Shown here: positions 58,570 to 64,000 of the stretch, piece by piece
Layout: each line of letters begins with the position of its first letter
Numbering within the stretch: the stretch's first letter is position 1
Source of the DNA: Diplosphaera chodatii
Lineage: Eukaryota > Chlorophyta > Trebouxiophyceae > Prasiolales > Stichococcaceae
Assembly (NCBI GenBank): GCA_032358165.1
Contig: JAALGY010000051.1
Location: 682,001 to 746,000, forward strand
Direction: 5' to 3'
Length of the DNA: 64,000 nt
Translations under genes and position numbers: made by a program
Notes under the pieces: generated by a model
What the model was told of the DNA's origin: nothing
Seen by the model: the letters and a program-made list of their open reading frames with translations, nothing else
Databases searched by the model: none

Positions 58570-59685
58570 ATCCTGCGGCAATCGGGGCGGCAAGTAACGA
58601 ACGGGGAGTATCTCTAGACATCGTGGAGGTGGCTGCTGTCTGCCAGCTGAAGCGGGCCTGCTGACTGCTCGCTCAGCTGCTTGCCCACAATCAAGCAGCC
58701 GACTGCCCGCCCGCCCGCTGCACTGCCAGGCACTCAAGATCACAGAGCAAGGTTGCGGGCAGCAGGGGTGCCATCACGTGGTTGTGACAGATGCGGCAGG
58801 TTCGCTTGGTGCAAGCTTGCTGTATGCCCACCGTGAACACGCCATTGAACACATCTTCATCGTGTACGGGGCTGCCAGACCTCTGCTGCGAGGGCTCCCT
58901 GGCCCTGCAGGCATGATAGCACTGACAGTTGGGCGGTGGCGGCGGAACGCGGCATCAGTTGTGCAGCACTGACATGCGGGCCGTGTTATCTGGACTGCCG
59001 CTGCTGCTTGTTGCAACGCATTCATGTATTGGTCTTGCTGGCTACCTCACAGCAGCAGATTTCAGTTGCGATCCAACAAATGCTGATCGCCACACGCTGA
59101 AGCGCAGGACTGTCGCACCCACCTGTCTTGGCGCGATGAAGCGCCCTTGTCTGCCTTCACCAATGACCCCATCCGGCTGGCACGCTCGGTGCGCCGAGCT
59201 GACATGCTTGCCAACGCTGTCGGTCAGTCACACATCTATGCGGCCTACGTGGAGTGTCGATGTGTCGAGATATAGACCATATGGTCTCTGATACATGCTT
59301 CTGTAGACCCCTGTGGAAGCAGCAAACCCGCTTGTTCGCTGCTTCCCAAACTTCCAGATGCCAACCAGCTGCCCGCTGATCTGGGTGCCGTTCAGATGTC
59401 AACCATCTAACATCTGGTGACGCACAGTCCGTTCATGCAACCGCACTCAATCATCAGTGCATCGCATCACAACACCGCTGTATACAAGCCCAGACATTCA
59501 AAGGCTTTGACACTGTCTGACAGGATTCCCAGCGCACACACAGGTATGAGATGCTGGCGCTCATGCATGCTTTGCAACGCAACAGCATGTTTGATGCATT
59601 GATGGTGGTTCAGCCTGTACATTCCATCAGCTTTGCAGAGGCAACACATCACTGAGTGATTTGCAGGGAAGTGTGCACCAGCGCC
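58570..59685. other. Spacer with one coding-like segment of unknown identity
   Basis: On +, after an acceptor-like CAG near 59107, DCRTHLSWRDEAPLSAF and TNDPIRLARSVRRADMLANA read like a real exon (59108-59277). A following block after TAG at about 59306 (VEAANPLVRCFPNFQ) may join. No start, no family and no closed model. Confidence 0.3.
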
Positions 59686-60644
59686 ATGAGCGGTGACGAT
59701 AATGAGGCCTTCACCAAGCATAAAGGAAGGAACTACGAAGGTACTGCTAACCACTAGAGTGTTTATGTGAACCAATTGCGTCTCGAGGACATGCGTTTGG
59801 TGTACAGAAACATGATTACTGTTCAGCCCTCACGGTCGACGTGCATCGTAACAACACAGCACGCATGTGATGTCTTTCCACCATACGCCATAAAATGATA
59901 TCATGGTCATGAGGCTGTCTGCACTCATCCGCTTCAATGGTTGAGAGCACAGCTGTAAATTGCAGACAACAGCCTTGGGGAGGCAGGCGGCTACACCACG
60001 CAGGGCACCGAGCAGGGCCTGCAGGGCTCCGGCAACATCTCCGATCCGCAGGCGCTGACGGAGGGTGACTCGGTCACCAAGCCTGGCGACAAAGAGAGCG
60101 GCCTGAGTGTCAAGGACCTAACAGGTGAGCAGGACGATGCTAACACCGGTGAATGACTCTGCTGCAGTCCGAGCTGCGGGGCATACTGCATGTCTCCAGC
60201 GCTTTGTCCGTGAAGCAATCGGGCTAACCAGGGCTCCATCTGCCCTGCAAGATGGGGGCAGCGGCGGCGGTGGCGTCAAGGAAAGCCTGAAGGGAATCAC
60301 GGGCGGCGGCAACGAAAAGGGTATCGTTGACACCATGAAGGACCTGGCTGGCGGCGGTGGCGAGGGCCAGTCATTCAAGGACTTGTCAGGCGAGCTCAGC
60401 ACGCGTCGTGTGGATTGCCAGCGCCATTAGCCTAGCTGCCAGCAGGCTGGTGTGATGCAGCAGCTGTTGTCGCAGTTGCATGCCCACAGATCGGGCTCAG
60501 CACAGTGGCCACTTATTCACCCTGAGCGCAGGGGGTGGGCAGCAGGGCCAGGGCGTGGTGGACGGCATCAAGTCGCTGGCAGGGGGTGGTGACCAGGGCC
60601 AGTCTGTGAAGGATCTCAGCGATGACAAGTGGGGTGGCAAATGA
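59686..60644 (+). CDS. Glycine-rich hydrophilic repeat protein (LEA-like character)
   Basis: Four exons: 59686-59740, 59966-60124, 60252-60389, 60532-60644; 465 nt, 154 aa. It begins MSGDDNEAFTKHKGRNYE. The whole protein lacks hydrophobic stretches and is rich in Gly, Ser, Asp and Lys. Two similar modules occupy exons 3 and 4: MKDLAGGGGEGQSFKDLS and IKSLAGGGDQGQSVKDLS; exon 2 ends with a related SGLSVKDLT. All three introns are phase 1, so each internal exon is symmetrical, consistent with exon duplication. Intron 3 uses a GC donor (CAG|GCGAGC) at the same module position where intron 2 has GTGAGC. The composition resembles stress-related hydrophilins, but no named LEA motif was identified and the role is unknown. 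Confidence 0.75.
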
Positions 60645-60950
60645 GTGCAACACGCGCGTGCAAACCGGCAGCGCCTCCTGCGTGCTAGGCTGCTTTGCAA
60701 GTTGTGCAGCCGCTGCGGCGTGCCTACAGACCAGCATTATGATTCGTGTTGGAACAGCCCCGCTTGAAATACTCCTTTCTGTACTTGTCATTGAATTGAC
60801 AGACTGTGCACCTTTTGCCGAGCATTGACACACAGAGTGTTTGTCGCACTGCACGTGCAACACGATGTGGTCCATCTCCCGGGGTGACATGTTTCAAAGT
60901 CGAATCGCTGTCCACTGCTATACCCCGACAAGCTCTCCGATAGAACTGCG

Positions 60951-62429
60951 TCATGCTGTGGTAGCAGCTGCAGATGCTGTGCTGGACTCCAGGTCGATCA
61001 TGTATTCTGTCAGACGCTGCAAGTGCTCCGCATGCGATGGCAAACCTGCCTCGCTGGGCCGCTGATGCACCTGTAGTGAAGGGTGGTCCACAGGGTTGTG
61101 CTGACGAAAAAACTTGACACGGGCCGACAGGAGGTCACATGCATGCAGTCACTAGGCAGTGAGTACTGCACCTTCAGCAGGCCGCTGGCTGGATCGTGCT
61201 CCCAGCCGACCTGTTGTACCACTGCAGGCAACAGCACGGTTGCTGCATTGCTTGGTGATGACATGCACACGTGCTTTGCAGCATGCTGTCAACTGTACAG
61301 GCTGGGCGCCTACACACTGACCAAGTCAGATCACCATTCAGCATGTTTCAAATCCATGCATCGTGTGACCCAATGGGCTTACATGCAATGGCATCTGCCT
61401 CGGGCAGGCCGAGAAAGGCGGCTGCACGGCTCGCTGTGATGGTCGAGTACGCTGCTGAGAGTACACCTGTGAAAGGGACAGAGCAGCAGATGTCCGTGTG
61501 TGTGCAGTGTCTGTTGAGCAGTGCCAGTCAGAAGACCCTGCATGCTTGCATTGGTGTGCACTCCTGCCGTCCGCATGAGTTTTCAGAGGTTGTACCCAGA
61601 GTGCGCTGCCTGATGCGCGCTGCCAGCGCCGCGACTAGCGCCGCGGCCGTCGGCTGCCATGCATGCCCTGACAGCACTGCCCAGATGCCCTGCAGCGTGT
61701 TTATGCATGATCAGCACGGCAGCTTCGTATGGCATTATGATGAACATCATGTAGATATTTCGTGCACAGCGGGCGTCAAAGACACTGACCTCATACTCTT
61801 TGTTCCACAAGTTCTGCAGGATGCCAAGTACCGCCTTCAGCTCTCCATCCTGCGTATCAGGAGCATCAACCCGTCGTCTGTGCACGTGTGTCCAGCATGT
61901 ACACCTTGCCCTCTCTGACGTCAGACCTGATGATGAGTGGTCCCCAGATCTACCAACCTGCTTGGCTGCGGCAGGTATCCGCTTCCACAGGAAGCGTGCG
62001 TCCTCTCTGCACCATTGGATATGGTCATTCATCCTCTGCCAACCCCTGACGTCTTGAAGCACCGTGAAGTTCAATATGAGCAGACAGCTGCATGCACATG
62101 TTTCTACACTCACAGATTGTAATTGTACAGATGGCCGAGCAGGTGAATGACATATGGCCACCCCTGCGGGAGCTGTGGTGTTACCACCTGTGGATGATGG
62201 AGAAAGACTGTGGCAACATACGCTATGCCTCTTAAAACTTCTGGCACAGAACTGCGACCTGAAAACTTCTGCGTGACAGGCAATGTTGCCGCATGCCAGC
62301 AAATGCAAGCCAACTTTGCACCTGCAACTCGAGGTTGTCCAGCAGGGACGCTACTTGATCGTACTCTCCCCGCTCAAGCAAAGCAGGTAGTCCTGCAGGC
62401 GCTGTGCCCAACGCCTCGAACGTGGACAT
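60951..62429 (-). CDS. CSN8: COP9 signalosome subunit 8
   Basis: Eight exons: 62429-62322, 62163-62114, 62006-61958, 61849-61790, 61689-61596, 61466-61383, 61221-61172, 61070-60951; 615 nt, 204 aa, phases closed. The N-terminus reads ALLERGEYDQVASLLDNLEL. The CSN8/PSMD8/eIF3K-type domain shows LLGHLYNYNLEDARFLWKRI, VLGILQNLWNKEYE and SGHAWQPTAAALVAALAARI. The winged-helix part has SAAYSTITASRAAAFLGLPE, then VGWEHDPASGLLK, and the family ending LQRLTEYMIDLES. CSN8 is a scaffold PCI-like subunit of the COP9 signalosome, which removes NEDD8 from cullins. Length and segment order are normal for the family. Confidence 0.92.
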
Positions 62430-63450
62430 TGCATTGAGCTGCAGATCAATTGGACCAAAAAGTTAGAGAGTGGCTCCCAAGTCAAGCGACTGCTTGCTGC
62501 AACCCCTCACAGCAAACAGGCACTCACTGAGAGTGACTCAGCAGTGCAGGTCCTAGCGTGAGTGTATACTGATGATGTGAGCCAAAAGTGGCCAGCACCG
62601 CAGGGTACTGTGTCGCAAGTCCTCCAATTCCAAATGAGGCGGGAGACTGTGCCTGGGTGTGTTGGAATATATTGCCCTCAAGATGTTTGCTAGTGGAGAC
62701 TGACAGCACACCACCTCCGAGATGCTATGCATTACATGCAGTGAGCTGGTGCGAGACTCGACCGCTCGTTTACAACAAGTGCCGTCATGAAGCAATCTAC
62801 ACAGCGCTCTGCATTGCTTGCGGGCCATGCCGAGATGCCAACCACGCATGGCCTCGCAGACGCATCGCGCACCCGCAAAAACAACCGACACCAAATGAAA
62901 CTGTAGGAAACCACTGCAACGCAATACGTCATGGCAGCGTCAGGGGCGCAATTGGACGGTGCGCCGACGAGTAAAACCAGAAACAACGTCTAAACCACAA
63001 GACGTAAACCTCTGAGAAGGTGCAATACGCCCACTGCAAGGTGGGTTGAAATACTGCCGCAGACAGTGCGATGCCAGCCATTCCACATCACGACTGAATT
63101 GCAGCAGCACCTCGGCATCAGCCCCGTGCTGAACCCTGGTATCACCCTGGTAAACTGCGGGAGCAACACCCTTGCTGGCTGCGCCCCGCTTGCCATATGT
63201 TTGTTGTGCTCTGCCACAGCACGTTGCTGCGCCTGCAGCCGCCTTGATGTTTGTTCTGGCGGCACTGCAGGCCCTGCCACAGAGCGGCTTCGCATGCCGC
63301 TGAGTCTGGGCACCGCCAGAAAGCTGTATCGAGTTTGTTCAATGTCGACGCCTGGAAAGTCATGGGCCGCTGTGGGCCAGCGGTGCCGCGGCACTTCTTG
63401 CTGGTCCCGCTGCATCAACAGGCCACAGCTGCCTGGCCCCCGCCTCCACT
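62430..63450. other. No recognised gene; 3' UTR of MAF1 and 5' region of CSN8
   Basis: Both flanking genes are on the minus strand, so this holds MAF1's 3' UTR and CSN8's promoter. Open frames on both strands are motif-free. Confidence 0.45.
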
Positions 63451-64000
63451 TCACAGCTCCATGTCAATAGCCATGCCGTAGCGCAGGTCGCTGTCCTCGT
63501 CGGACTTGTATGCGTAGTCCGAAGACTCATCGGATGCTGCGGTCTTGGACACGCCGCGGCAGGAGAAGTACAGCACGCCCTTCTGCTTGCGATTGTACAG
63601 GAAGTAGTTGAAGGACCAGATGTTGCCGGCCTCGCCAAAGGGGTCGTCTTCGCCGTCGGACTTGTAGCTGTACACGTCGCACTCCGGCAGGCAGATCGCC
63701 TCGTCCATGGCGCTCCACAGCGAGTCGGCAAAGGAGCAGTCGCTGTAGCCGGGCGTGCTGTCCCAAATCCGTGACACCTCCAGCAGCGTGCTGGCCACCG
63801 TCTCCTCGATGGCCTTGACGTTGGCCTCCTTGCGGAAGTGGTGCGCGCGTAGCAGGCTGAAGTCGTAGTCGGGGTACGTGTGGTTGAGCGTCAGGATCAG
63901 GTAGATCAGCGTCTTGCGGCTGCTGGCCTCGCTGAGCGGGCCCATGGGGCTCTTGCCCAGGTCCTGCGGGGAGGAGCCTTCCGCGACGTCGGCCTCCAGA
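63451..64000 (-). CDS. MAF1: MAF1, repressor of RNA polymerase III (5' part beyond the window)
   Basis: The frame is open from the right edge to the stop at 63451-63453, with no intron in this stretch. MAF1 signatures are in order: YLILTLNHTYPDYDFSLLRA, STLLEVSRIWDST, FADSLWSAMDEAICLPECDV, YSYKSDGEDDPFGEAGNIWS and FNYFLYNRKQKGVLYFSCRG. MAF1 binds Pol III and Brf1 to shut down tRNA and 5S transcription under stress, controlled by TOR/PKA phosphorylation. The C-terminus (DESSDYAYKSDEDSDLRYG) is acidic, as in the family. The N-terminal residues continue past 64000. Confidence 0.93.
   Translation of the reverse strand, partial: LEADVAEGSSPQDLGKSPMGPLSEASSRKTLIYLILTLNHTYPDYDFSLLRAHHFRKEANVKAIEETVASTLLEVSRIWDSTPGYSDCSFADSLWSAMDEAICLPECDVYSYKSDGEDDPFGEAGNIWSFNYFLYNRKQKGVLYFSCRGVSKTAASDESSDYAYKSDEDSDLRYGMAIDMEL

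Noticed and set aside
61271..61918. 215-codon + open frame
   Set aside because: Antisense to CSN8 exons whose phases close and whose protein matches the family.

Overview
This is a nuclear window from a eukaryote, most likely a chlorophyte green alga. The evidence is a high density of short spliceosomal introns (GT-AG, with several GC-AG), CAG/CTG- and GC-rich coding sequence, TGTAA motifs downstream of some genes, a plastid-envelope-type protein with a transit peptide, and core eukaryotic genes (dyskerin/CBF5, APC11, CSN8, MAF1, mitochondrial mL43) beside proteins with algal-style Gln/Ala/Pro low-complexity inserts. Models were built by hand from splice sites, reading-phase continuity and comparison between paralogs. 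Where all exons are listed, the phases close exactly. No tRNA, rRNA, CRISPR array or intact mobile element was recognised.

Layout. 0-18 kb holds three SYLF-domain paralogs on the + strand (1174-4180, 4632-6878, 14958-17932). Between the second and third lie a TPR protein (-, 7297-10761) and a nucleotide-transporter-like MFS protein (+, 11013-14126). 18.9-25.6 kb holds one or more Gln/Pro-rich minus-strand genes of unknown function. 25.6-27.8 kb has a poorly understood multi-exon + gene. 28.3-36.4 kb carries two START-like paralogs arranged head to head about a 1 kb spacer. 37-41 kb has dyskerin (-) divergent from intronless mL43 (+). 41.5-46.4 kb has a DUF1206-like membrane protein and a plastid inner-envelope-type protein (both -). 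47.3-49.7 kb has APC11 (+) facing a parallel beta-helix protein (-). 52.3-55.8 kb is a RhoGAP protein with a FAM13-like tail (-). 56.5-58.0 kb is a DedA/VTT membrane protein (+), then a tiny SMAP1-like acidic protein (-). 59.7-60.6 kb is a glycine-rich hydrophilic protein (+), followed by CSN8 (-) and the truncated 3' part of MAF1 (-) at the right edge.

These are mostly independent housekeeping genes with no operon logic. The notable structures are the SYLF trio with partly conserved intron positions and microexons, recurrent GC-AG introns, the inverted START-like pair, and the unexplained genes at 18.9-27.8 kb.
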